From JAISFI01 sp031553775 (GTDB taxonomy: Bacteria > Bacteroidota > Bacteroidia > Bacteroidales > Azobacteroidaceae), in contig JAVBLA010000016.1 of assembly GCA_031553775.1 (NCBI GenBank), positions 124,001 to 188,000 of the forward strand: 64,000 nt of DNA, read 5' to 3'. Made by a program: the position numbers and the translations under genes. Below, one piece after another: positions 41,100-49,146 of this stretch; the first letter of the stretch is position 1, and every line of letters starts with the position of its first letter. The notes beneath the pieces were generated by a model. The model saw only the letters and a program-made list of their open reading frames with translations, searched no databases and had not been told where the DNA came from.

Positions 41100-42818
41100 T
41101 TAATTTTCTTCGCTGTTTATCTTGTAGTATCCAAGTTCTTCCACGCTGAAGTTATTGATGAAGTCGCGAATTTTGTTGATTTCGGCTTCTCCGTAGTTGA
41201 CATATACTTCAGCAGAACGGCGGAACTCGGCATTGCGGTTTGTATCCAGCAGCAGCAGGTAGCCGAGGACGATGTGTCCGGCGGTTTCCACTAAGCGGCG
41301 GGCATGAAAATCGATATATTCGTTGTCTTTGGTATCTGTTATTTTGGCAACGATAAATTCGTAGATTTCCGTCATGGCCATCAGTTGCTTTTTCATCGGT
41401 TCCAGTTCCGGAGCCACGTGTACGCTTTCGTATTCTTTGATTTGAGAAAGATAGGTACCTGTGGTGACGTGACGGATGGCGGCTACCACCTGTAACTGTG
41501 TAGTTCCTTCGTAGATATTGGTGATACGTGCATCGCGGTAAATCCGTTCGCAGGCGTAATCTTTCATGAATCCCGAACCTCCGTGAATCTGGATGGCATC
41601 GTATGCATTTTGGTTGCAATACTCAGTGGTCATCGCTTTCCCAAGAGGAGTAAAAGCATCAGCCAGTTTTTTATATTTTTTGAGCTCGTCTTTTTCGTCT
41701 TTTTCGAGTTTGCGATCTTTTTCGATATCTTCCAGTGCTTTATAGATATCCACGAAGCGGGCGGTTTCATACAAAATTGTACGGGAAGCATCTGCTTTCG
41801 CTTTGATATTGGCAATCATTTCGTATACAGCCGGAAATTCGATGATGGCTTTGCCGAATTGTTTCCGGTCTTTAGCATAGGCCAAAGCTTCCCGGTAGGC
41901 AGCTTCCGACAGTCCGGTGGCCTGAGCCATGATGCCCAAACGGGCACCGTTCATCAGTGACATTACGTATTTGATCAATCCCAATTTACGGTCGCCGCAC
42001 AATTCAGCTTTTGCATTTTTGTAGGTCAATTCGCAGGTAGGAGATCCTTTGATACCCATTTTATTTTCGATCCGGCGAACGTCTACACCGCCATTTCGCT
42101 TATCGTAGATAAACATCGACAATCCGCGACCGTCTTTTGTCCCTTCTTCCGAACGGGCCAGTACCAGGTGAATGTCGGAGTCTCCATTGGTAATGAAACG
42201 TTTCACACCGTTGAGATACCAGCATTGGTCTTTCTCGCTGTAAGTGGCACGTAACATAACAGCCTGCAGGTCGGAACCCGCATCCGGTTCGGTGAGGTCC
42301 ATCGACATGGTTTCTCCGGCGCAAACCCGGGGAATAAAGCGTTTATGCTGGTCTTCGTTTCCGAATTCATATAAAGTCTCTGCACAGTCCTGGAGCGCCC
42401 AGAGGTTGCAGAACCCTGCATCTGCCCTGGCAGCCAGCTCGGAAGCCATGATAAAGGCTACCATAGGAAAATTCAACCCATTATAGCGGCGTGGCATGGA
42501 AATCCCCATTAATCCGGCTTGAGCGCAGGCTTCGAGATTCTGTTTGGTGCCCGGAGCATATTGCACACGGTTGTTAACTACTTTCGGTCCTTCGTGGTCT
42601 ACATCTTCTGCATTCGGTCCGATGATATCGCCGCAGATTTCACCTGCCACTTCCATTACTTTTTCGTAGCTGTCCATTGCATCTTCGAAATCGACCGGAG
42701 CATAATCGTATTTTTCCTTGTCTGTGAAATTTCTTTCCTTCAGTTCCACGATCCTTTTCATTAAAGGGTGATGGAGATGGTATTTCATCGAAGGATTATC
42801 TAAAAAAAAGTTTGCCAT
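41100..42818 (-). CDS. Acyl-CoA dehydrogenase
   Basis: 572 residues, longer than the ~380-aa core because of a charged insertion (~362-390) and a C-terminal domain (~450-572) found in a subset of bacterial ACADs. FAD/substrate signatures: MDLTEPDAGSDLQAV, KRFITNG, GIKGSPTCEL, QIHGGSGFMKDY. The catalytic base lies in IYEGTTQLQ (Glu437). It oxidises an acyl-CoA to enoyl-CoA (or runs in reverse) with EtfAB as electron partner, whose genes lie just upstream. In an anaerobe a short-chain role such as crotonyl-CoA reduction is plausible but not proved. rnpB begins two bases after the stop. Confidence 0.93.
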   Translation of the reverse strand: MANFFLDNPSMKYHLHHPLMKRIVELKERNFTDKEKYDYAPVDFEDAMDSYEKVMEVAGEICGDIIGPNAEDVDHEGPKVVNNRVQYAPGTKQNLEACAQAGLMGISMPRRYNGLNFPMVAFIMASELAARADAGFCNLWALQDCAETLYEFGNEDQHKRFIPRVCAGETMSMDLTEPDAGSDLQAVMLRATYSEKDQCWYLNGVKRFITNGDSDIHLVLARSEEGTKDGRGLSMFIYDKRNGGVDVRRIENKMGIKGSPTCELTYKNAKAELCGDRKLGLIKYVMSLMNGARLGIMAQATGLSEAAYREALAYAKDRKQFGKAIIEFPAVYEMIANIKAKADASRTILYETARFVDIYKALEDIEKDRKLEKDEKDELKKYKKLADAFTPLGKAMTTEYCNQNAYDAIQIHGGSGFMKDYACERIYRDARITNIYEGTTQLQVVAAIRHVTTGTYLSQIKEYESVHVAPELEPMKKQLMAMTEIYEFIVAKITDTKDNEYIDFHARRLVETAGHIVLGYLLLLDTNRNAEFRRSAEVYVNYGEAEINKIRDFINNFSVEELGYYKINSEEN

Positions 42819-42836
42819 ATGATTTGTTATTTTTGT

Positions 42837-43352
42837 TTAATCCAGTAAAAAATATTGATTGAGTAATTCTCTGAAACCGTCCGTGTTTTGCAACCCTTTC
42901 TTGGGTATGATATATACCACCCCTTTGGTGCTATACAGGAAAAAATACTCTTTGTTTTCTTCCCATTGGTCGATATCCTCCCAGAAGAGTTCTTTAGACG
43001 ATTGATTGACTTTGATAGAGATCCCGTCTTCGTCAAAACTCATTTCCCTGTCTCCGAAAGCATCCGGATTTTTGGCTTGCATATCGAGCGCCATTTTACG
43101 GAGTTGGCCTTTGGATTTGTTTTTCAGGAAAAAGAGATAGAAGATCAGCAGAAGGAAAATTCCGGAAATAACGGTAACTAAAGACGCCTCGTTTTTCATC
43201 AGGTACAGTGCGTTGAGGAGAATCAGCAGCATGGCGCTGATTCCCAGCAGAGGCATTAATATCCTGTATACGGGAGCTTTTTTGCCCCGGAAATATTCCT
43301 GGAAAGCCATCCAGTCTTCTATCGTCAGGTTGAAACGGATCGTCGTATTCAT
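42837..43352 (-). CDS. YcxB-like membrane protein
   Basis: 171 residues. The N-terminal TIRFNLTIEDWMAFQEYF, two hydrophobic helices at ~30-47 and ~58-76, and the C-terminal soluble region MSFDEDGISIKVNQSSKELFWEDIDQWEENKEYFFLY with KGVVYIIPKKG are the YcxB-like pattern. Function unknown. It lies between etfA (11 bases) and the acyl-CoA dehydrogenase gene (18 bases), so it belongs to the same transcript. Confidence 0.75.
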   Translation of the reverse strand: MNTTIRFNLTIEDWMAFQEYFRGKKAPVYRILMPLLGISAMLLILLNALYLMKNEASLVTVISGIFLLLIFYLFFLKNKSKGQLRKMALDMQAKNPDAFGDREMSFDEDGISIKVNQSSKELFWEDIDQWEENKEYFFLYSTKGVVYIIPKKGLQNTDGFRELLNQYFLLD

Positions 43353-43363
43353 CAGCCCAAAGA

Positions 43364-44383
43364 TTACTTGCTGTTCTTTTTGTAATATTTGATCATTTTC
43401 GGGATCACGTTTTCCACTTCCCCAGTGATGACATAGTCGGCTACCGTATTGATAGGTGCATAAGGATCGTTATTGATCGCAATGATCATCGATGATTCCT
43501 GCATACCGGCGATGTGCTGGATTTGTCCCGAGATACCGCAGGCAATATACAGTTTAGGACGAACGGTCACTCCGGTTTGCCCGATCTGGCGGTCGTGTTC
43601 GGCGAATCCTGCATCGACAGCGGCACGGGAGGCTCCTACTTCTGCACCGATGGTGTTAGCCAGGTCGTGCAACAGTTGGAAATTTTCTTTCGATCCCATA
43701 CCATACCCTCCGGCTACAATGATCGGAGCGCCTTTGATATTCACTTTCGATTGTTCGATGTGGCGTTCAATCACTTTCACTACAAAATCGGTAGCGGAAA
43801 CATATTGGGCAACCTCGTGTTTTACGGTTTCACCTTTGTAATTGGCATCGAGGATCTCTTTTTTCATCACGCCTTCACGAACGGTGGCCATCTGCGGGCG
43901 ACAGTCCGGGTTGATGATTGTAGCCACGATATTTCCTCCAAAAGCGGGACGAATCTGGTATAACAGGTCTTTATAGACTTTTTCCTCTTTTTTCTCTTCG
44001 TGGTCTCCGATTTCCAGAGAAGTACAGTCTGCTGTCAAACCGCTTCCCAGTGCCGAAGATACCCGCGGACCCAAATCACGGCCGATACTGGTTGCGCCCA
44101 TCAACGCAATTTGAGGTTTTTCTTCCCCAAATAATTTAACCAGGATGGATGTATGCGGAAGAGAGGTGTATGGATACAGTTTTTCATCATCAAAGGTATG
44201 TAATACATCCACTCCGTAAGGAAATACCTGTTTACCGATATTCTCTGTTTTATGAGCGATAGCTACCGCTTCCAGTTTGCATTTCAGCTGGTTGGCAAGC
44301 GCACGGCCTTTGGTGAGTAATTCCAGGCTCACATCTTCCACTTTGCCGTTTTCTATTTCGAGATATACAAATAAATTGTTCAT
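43364..44383 (-). CDS. etfA: Electron transfer flavoprotein, alpha subunit
   Basis: 339 residues. The N-terminal domain starts LFVYLEIENGKVEDVSLELLTKGRALA, and the C-terminal FAD-binding domain holds IVAGGYGMGSKENFQLLHDLA, GASRAAVDAGFAEHDRQIGQTGVTVRPKLYIACGISGQIQHIAGM and IAINNDPYAPI. It carries electrons between acyl-CoA dehydrogenases and a quinone or ferredoxin acceptor. It starts five bases after etfB and is followed by the YcxB-like and dehydrogenase genes. Confidence 0.96.
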   Translation of the reverse strand: MNNLFVYLEIENGKVEDVSLELLTKGRALANQLKCKLEAVAIAHKTENIGKQVFPYGVDVLHTFDDEKLYPYTSLPHTSILVKLFGEEKPQIALMGATSIGRDLGPRVSSALGSGLTADCTSLEIGDHEEKKEEKVYKDLLYQIRPAFGGNIVATIINPDCRPQMATVREGVMKKEILDANYKGETVKHEVAQYVSATDFVVKVIERHIEQSKVNIKGAPIIVAGGYGMGSKENFQLLHDLANTIGAEVGASRAAVDAGFAEHDRQIGQTGVTVRPKLYIACGISGQIQHIAGMQESSMIIAINNDPYAPINTVADYVITGEVENVIPKMIKYYKKNSK

Positions 44384-44388
44384 ATATT

Positions 44389-45261
44389 TTATCCGATTGT
44401 GTGGTTAGTAATTAATTCTACCATCAATTCTTCGATATCCACATCTGAAGAATCGTAGGTTTTGCTCTCTTTTGCCTGAAAAACCACGTTTTCGATTTTC
44501 TTTACTTTTGTAGGAGAACCTGATAGTCCGCAGCAGGAAACATCGGCTTTAACATCGGCCACACTCCATTCTTCCAGGTTCAGGTACGGACGGATGCTGT
44601 ACAACTCTTCATAATCGACGGCTTCCGTTTGTTTTTCAGTAATCGTGCGGGCATGTTTGTACTTCTGGAGCAGTTTAGCGTTACGCGGGCGACAGTCGGG
44701 TGCTGATCCGTTCACGGTTACCACTATTGGTAGTTTACCTTCTACTACTTCCACGCCTTTTTCCACCCGGCGTTTAACGGTGACTTTCCCTTTTTCTACT
44801 GAGAGGATTTCTTCTGCATAAGTGATTTGAGGGATGCCTAATTTTTCAGCAACCTGCGGACCTACCTGTGCGGTATCTCCGTCAATAGCCTGGCGACCGG
44901 AAATAATAATGTCGAAATTTCCGATTTTGCGGATCGCCATTGATATCGCATAGCTTGTTGCCAGGGTATCGGCACCGGCAAAAGCACGGTCGGTAAGCAA
45001 GTAACCTCCATCTGCTCCGCGGAATAAACCTTCGCGAATAATTTCCGCTGCACGGCCGGGACCCATGGTCAGCAATACTACGGTAGAACCGGGGTGTTCG
45101 TCTTTTAAACGCAATGCCTGTTCCAAGGCATTTAAATCTTCCGGATTAAAAATAGCAGGGAGGGCAGCCCGGTTTACGGTGCCATCAGCTTTCATAGCGT
45201 CCTTCCCCACATTGCGGGTGTCGGGTACCTGTTTTGCCAGTACGACAATTTTTAAACTCAT
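44389..45261 (-). CDS. etfB: Electron transfer flavoprotein, beta subunit
   Basis: 290 residues. The beginning is LKIVVLAKQVPDTRNVGKDAMKADGTVNR, with NPEDLNALEQALRLKD and ADTLATSYAISMAIRKIG; nucleotide (AMP or a second FAD) binding is marked by ISGRQAIDGDTAQVGPQVAEKLGIPQITYAEEI. First gene of the etfB-etfA-YcxB-acd(-rnpB) unit with a -7 element 62 bases upstream. Whether it is a bifurcating Etf cannot be judged from motifs alone. Confidence 0.96.
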   Translation of the reverse strand: MSLKIVVLAKQVPDTRNVGKDAMKADGTVNRAALPAIFNPEDLNALEQALRLKDEHPGSTVVLLTMGPGRAAEIIREGLFRGADGGYLLTDRAFAGADTLATSYAISMAIRKIGNFDIIISGRQAIDGDTAQVGPQVAEKLGIPQITYAEEILSVEKGKVTVKRRVEKGVEVVEGKLPIVVTVNGSAPDCRPRNAKLLQKYKHARTITEKQTEAVDYEELYSIRPYLNLEEWSVADVKADVSCCGLSGSPTKVKKIENVVFQAKESKTYDSSDVDIEELMVELITNHTIG

Positions 45262-45322
45262 CTTGATGATATTAAATTAAGAATATTATTAGTAACTGTT
45301 TCTTAACAAAAAGTCAAGGCTG

Positions 45323-45330
45323 CAAAAGTA
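45323..45330 (-). promoter_or_regulatory. etfB promoter, -7 element
   Basis: The minus strand reads TACTTTTG followed by CAGCC, an exact TAnnTTTG match, giving a leader of about 55 bases. Confidence 0.7.
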
Positions 45331-45424
45331 GTATTTTATCCCCACGAAGCAAAGCGTTTGGCGTGAAAAATGCACAAATTTGCCGAATCTGAGAAATAAT
45401 ACAGGGTAGAAATATTCCGGTATT

Positions 45425-45462
45425 TTGAAAAACAAAGCGCCCCATACTCGATGGGGCGCTTT
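45425..45462 (-). terminator. Strong intrinsic terminator of the 6S-like RNA
   Basis: AAAGCGCCCCAT (45434-45445) pairs perfectly with ATGGGGCGCTTT (45451-45462) around ACTCG. On the minus strand it is followed by GTTTTT, so it ends a minus-strand transcript; the rod-like RNA at 45473-45637 lies immediately upstream of it. Confidence 0.88.
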
Positions 45463-45472
45463 ATTTCGGTCT

Positions 45473-45637
45473 TAATTAGGTATTAGCCTCAAGGCAAAAA
45501 AAAGATTGTTTTAGGTTTCCGGCTACAAAGGTGAAGTATTTTTTGTTACTTACCAAATAAAAAAACATATTCTATAACATGTTTTTTAAAGGTTTTCTTT
45601 CCTTTGTAGCTAGCCTAAACACTTAAATACCTAATTT
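45473..45637 (-). ncRNA. ssrS: Candidate 6S RNA
   Basis: On the minus strand a ~165-base segment folds into one long rod. The closing stem pairs 45626-45636 with 45474-45484 (11 bp perfect). Then CCTAAA (45614-45619) pairs with TTTAGG (45510-45515), GCTACAAAGG with CCTTTGTAGC (45601-45610 with 45522-45531, 10 bp), and an apical 9-bp stem pairs 45579-45587 with 45560-45568. Between the closing and middle stems is a large asymmetric bubble; its 3' side carries a small GCC/GGC hairpin. This is the 6S RNA architecture (closing stem, central bubble, long terminal stem). A strong terminator follows at once, and no protein frame fits. 6S RNA binds RNA polymerase holoenzyme by mimicking an open promoter. 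Identification is by shape and context, not by alignment. Confidence 0.62.
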
Positions 45638-45720
45638 ATATAGTGTTATGCTTGTTTGAAAAATAACTGTTAAATGTAAAATTTTTCTATTTGTGACGTG
45701 TTAAGTGCGTTTTTTAACAT

Positions 45721-46035
45721 TTAATCCTCATCCGGAGCTATAAAATCGGCTGCTTTACTTCGCAAATCTTTGATTTTTTCCTGTGTTTTATCAGAAAAAT
45801 CATCTAAAGCGTCTATTGCTTTATCCCTTAAATGATTGGCTTTTTCTGATAATTGCTGACCGGTTTCTTTTGCTTTTTCCGCATAATTGGAAGCCTTGAC
45901 TTTCAAGAAGGTATCCCAATCAGGATCTCCTTGCTTTTCGATGATGTACTCTCTGATACATGCCACAGCCAGTTTCGCCTGTTCGTGAGTGAGGCCAACT
46001 TCATCCTGTAATTTTCTTATCAGTGTCAGTTCCAT
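45721..46035 (-). CDS. Small helical protein, LEA/YtxH-like
   Basis: 104 residues. An N-terminal DNA-binding-like or packing segment (LTLIRKLQDEVGLTHEQAKLAVACIREYIIEKQG) is followed by a long amphipathic, charged helix (NYAEKAKETGQQLSEKANHLRDKAIDALDDFSDKTQEKIKDLRSKAADF) with 11-residue periodicity like stress-related LEA or YtxH proteins. The acidic end is APDED. Function unknown. It lies upstream of the 6S-like RNA on the same strand, 84 bases before it. Confidence 0.7.
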   Translation of the reverse strand: MELTLIRKLQDEVGLTHEQAKLAVACIREYIIEKQGDPDWDTFLKVKASNYAEKAKETGQQLSEKANHLRDKAIDALDDFSDKTQEKIKDLRSKAADFIAPDED

Positions 46036-46149
46036 AATTTGTATCTTTTTATATGTTGAAAAATGATTTCAATTAAATAACAAAACAATGTGTGTTTTGT
46101 TTTAAAAAAACGGTATCTTCGTTGTCATATTGCATTAACCTGTTGTTTT

Positions 46150-49146
46150 ATGAACCAAAGAGTTATTTTTCAATCCGTAGAAGAGCGGATTGTATATCTG
46201 CAAACCTTGACCGGAGAAAATTTGAGTTTGATTTGTTCCGAAATCCAGGTTCGGCAGATAGACGAGTTGAAGTACCTGTTGTATCCGGGGATGAAATTGC
46301 AACTACTTCATACCCAAACAGTGGAAAAAGGATGTGTTTCCTGTGAGTTTTTTATCATCGAACCAGATTATCTGATGGACATCAGTTCCTTGTCGGAATG
46401 TTACCGCCCATATGGCAACCATCCTTTGAATTATACTTTATCCCGTTTCCGGATACCGGAGAATACCAGGCATATCCTTCTGGGGAATACCGCTAATTAT
46501 TTTATAGATGTATTAGTGAATGAACAGCCGGACAAGCCGGTAGAGTTTATCCGGTGTATGAAAGATCTTTTTAAAACAGCTCCGTTCGAATTTACGGCTT
46601 GCGATGATTTAAAAGATAAAGAAACTGAAAGAAATTTTTTCATATCCTGTGAAGCACAGTTCAGGCAGATCAGAGAGATTGTGTCCAGGCAATTTCCCTG
46701 TGCGGGGATCGACCGGGAGAAAGTAGTACTGGAACCCTCTTTTATCTGTAATCTTTTAGGATTACAAGGCCGGCTGGATATCATGCAGCAGGATTTTTCT
46801 TCATTTGTAGAATTAAAATCAGGTAAAGGTGATGAAGATTTTCCTTCCCGTACATTTAAATCTTCTTCTTTGAATCATTACGTGCAAATGATTTTGTATC
46901 TGGCAGTACTGGAATTTAATCTGAAAATTCTACCGGAACAGGTTCGTTCCTATTTGTTGTATTCCAAATATCCGGTTTTATCACCTGAACCGCATTCCAG
47001 GGAACGGCTCCGGGAAGTATTGCATCTCCGGAACAGGATCATAGCACAGGAGCATAGTATCCAGTACCATAATAATGTTGTATATACTGAAACGGTCCTA
47101 TCTCAGATTACAGCCGAAAATTTGAATACAGAGTTCCTGTCCGGAAATTTTTTTGAAAAATACCTTTGTCCGCCGATCGTGGATTTCCGGCGAATGATTG
47201 ATTCCCTGACCGAAGCCGAACGTGCTTATTTTTTCCGTATATATACCTTTGTAATAAAAGAATTGTGGACATCCAAAGTAGGAGAGCGGGAATATGAAGG
47301 AGTCAGACGTTCTGCCGGTTTATGGAATGCTCCGGAGGCGGAAAAAATTGCTGCGAGTGAATTTTTATATGATTTATGCATCGTAGAGAATCAGGCAGCA
47401 GAAGAGAAGCATTCTCTGATTTTATCACTTCCTGATTATCCGGACCATTATCTTCCGAATTTCAAGCCGGGGGATGCTGTGGTGCTTTATGAATGGAGAT
47501 CCGGTTCCGGACGACAGTATACACTCAATGACCGTCAGGTTTTCAAAGCATCCATTGAAGAAATCGAACCCGGCTTGCTGAAACTCCGTTTGCGTGCCCG
47601 CCAGCGGAATGTTTCTGTATTGCCGGTTGATTCACATTATGCTGTCGAGCATGATTATATCGATACGGTTTATGGCGGTATGTTCAGGGGATTGGCCGCT
47701 TTTACCCATGCAAACCAGGAGAGGAAAGATCTGTTGCTTGGTCTACGGAAGCCTGTATTCCGGGAGAGGATGGAAATTACAGAAAATCACAATGCACTCT
47801 CAGGCGATATTCACCATATAGCCAGAAAAGCTCTTTCGGCAGAAGATTGTTTTTTGTTGCTGGGTCCTCCGGGAACCGGGAAAACGTCCCTCGCATTGAA
47901 AGCGATGGTGGAAACCTTTTTACAGGGAAACGATACTCTTTCCGGTTGCAATGCTTCTGATTCTTCGGTTAGTCAGAAAAATCTTTTGTTGCTTTCATAT
48001 ACCAACCGGGCTGTAGATGAAATTTGTAAGGTGCTCACAGATATGAATGAACAGGTGCCGTTTATCCGTATAGGAAATGAATTGAACTGTGATCCCCGGT
48101 TCCGGAGTCATCTGATGGACCGGATGCTGGATGCCTGCGATAATCGTTCGGAAGTGAGCCGGATTATACAGGATACCCGCATCATTGCCGGTACGGTTGC
48201 TTCCGTATGGAATAAACCCGATTTATTCCGTATCAAACATTTCGATCTGGCTATTATCGATGAAGCCACCCAGTTACTGGAGCCGCATTTACTGGGAATT
48301 CTTTCGGTAAAAGGAAAAAATAACAGACATGCAGTCGACCGCTTTGTACTGATCGGCGATCACAAGCAACTACCGGCTGTTGTTTTGCAAACCAGGGAGG
48401 ACAGCCGGGTTGCAGATGAACAACTTCTCCCGACAGGATTAACAAACCTGGCAGATTCTCTCTTTGAACGTTTATACCATGTATATGAGCGTAATTCCTG
48501 GACAGATTCTTACGATATGTTGTACAGGCAGGGGCGAATGCATCCGGAGATTGCTTCTTTCCCCTCTTTGCATTTTTATGACGGCAAATTGGATATTGCC
48601 GGTTTACCTCATCAACAGGAAGATGCCAAAGTTCCATCACCTTTCCGACAACGCTTGGTTTTTATCCCTTCTTCGCATTCCCCGGAAGACACAGGCGATA
48701 AAGTCAACCACCGGGAAGCCGGAACTGTAGCCCGTGTATTGACAGATTTATACAATTATTGTGTGGCAAACGGGAATGAATTTAACAAGGAAACGGTAGG
48801 GGTCATTACACCCTACAGGAACCAGATTGCCCTGATCCGGAAATATATACACCAAACAGGAATAGAAGCGTTAAAACAGGTTATAGTCGATACGGTAGAA
48901 TGTTTTCAGGGCAGCCAGAAAGACATTATCATCTATTCTTTTTGCCTGAATGCCGATTGGCAATTACAGTCGACTCAACATCGAACGGAAATAAACGGAA
49001 AACCGGTAGACCGGAAATTGAATGTTGCACTAACCAGAGCCAGAAAACAGCTCATCATTACTGGGAATCCGGAACTGATGAAACGAAATTTTTTGTATCG
49101 GGAGATGATGGGAAACTTCAAAGAGTTAGCTATAAAGAGTACATAA
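46150..49146 (+). CDS. Dna2/Upf1-like nuclease-helicase (SF1 with PD-(D/E)XK domain)
   Basis: 998 residues from ATG 46150 (MNQRVIFQSVEERIVY); an upstream in-frame ATG at 46090 is not supported. The N-terminal part holds a RecB/Cas4-like nuclease core with Asp210 (GRLDIM) and Glu221-x-Lys223 (VELKSGKG). The C-terminal SF1B helicase has Walker A GPPGTGKT at 572-579, Walker B DEAT (704-707), motif III GDHKQLPAVV, and motif VI LNVALTRARKQLIITG. The order nuclease-then-helicase matches Dna2. It probably processes DNA ends or flaps in replication and repair. It stands alone; its last 17 bases overlap the convergent TPR gene. Confidence 0.85.
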   Translation: MNQRVIFQSVEERIVYLQTLTGENLSLICSEIQVRQIDELKYLLYPGMKLQLLHTQTVEKGCVSCEFFIIEPDYLMDISSLSECYRPYGNHPLNYTLSRFRIPENTRHILLGNTANYFIDVLVNEQPDKPVEFIRCMKDLFKTAPFEFTACDDLKDKETERNFFISCEAQFRQIREIVSRQFPCAGIDREKVVLEPSFICNLLGLQGRLDIMQQDFSSFVELKSGKGDEDFPSRTFKSSSLNHYVQMILYLAVLEFNLKILPEQVRSYLLYSKYPVLSPEPHSRERLREVLHLRNRIIAQEHSIQYHNNVVYTETVLSQITAENLNTEFLSGNFFEKYLCPPIVDFRRMIDSLTEAERAYFFRIYTFVIKELWTSKVGEREYEGVRRSAGLWNAPEAEKIAASEFLYDLCIVENQAAEEKHSLILSLPDYPDHYLPNFKPGDAVVLYEWRSGSGRQYTLNDRQVFKASIEEIEPGLLKLRLRARQRNVSVLPVDSHYAVEHDYIDTVYGGMFRGLAAFTHANQERKDLLLGLRKPVFRERMEITENHNALSGDIHHIARKALSAEDCFLLLGPPGTGKTSLALKAMVETFLQGNDTLSGCNASDSSVSQKNLLLLSYTNRAVDEICKVLTDMNEQVPFIRIGNELNCDPRFRSHLMDRMLDACDNRSEVSRIIQDTRIIAGTVASVWNKPDLFRIKHFDLAIIDEATQLLEPHLLGILSVKGKNNRHAVDRFVLIGDHKQLPAVVLQTREDSRVADEQLLPTGLTNLADSLFERLYHVYERNSWTDSYDMLYRQGRMHPEIASFPSLHFYDGKLDIAGLPHQQEDAKVPSPFRQRLVFIPSSHSPEDTGDKVNHREAGTVARVLTDLYNYCVANGNEFNKETVGVITPYRNQIALIRKYIHQTGIEALKQVIVDTVECFQGSQKDIIIYSFCLNADWQLQSTQHRTEINGKPVDRKLNVALTRARKQLIITGNPELMKRNFLYREMMGNFKELAIKST

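Noticed and set aside
40725..41294. Open frames on both strands over the RNase P RNA region
   Set aside because: The region is a conserved structural RNA (rnpB); the frames have no start signals or protein-like sequence and merely reflect high GC content.
45425..45637. Reading the rod-shaped RNA on the plus strand
   Set aside because: On the plus strand no terminator follows the closing stem and the strong hairpin would come first; only the minus strand gives stem-bubble-stem followed by a T-tailed terminator.
46090..46149. Longer start for the Dna2-like gene (and similarly 23386 for the barrel protein, 33048 for the MFS gene, 39801 for the amidase, 59533 for the gamma subunit)
   Set aside because: The added residues do not resemble the family N-termini, sit before evident signal peptides or overlap the upstream gene; internal ATGs give the expected proteins.
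46150..49146. A Cas4-type CRISPR gene
   Set aside because: The Cas4-like nuclease core is fused to an SF1 helicase, the Dna2 arrangement, and there is no repeat-spacer array or other cas gene in the window.
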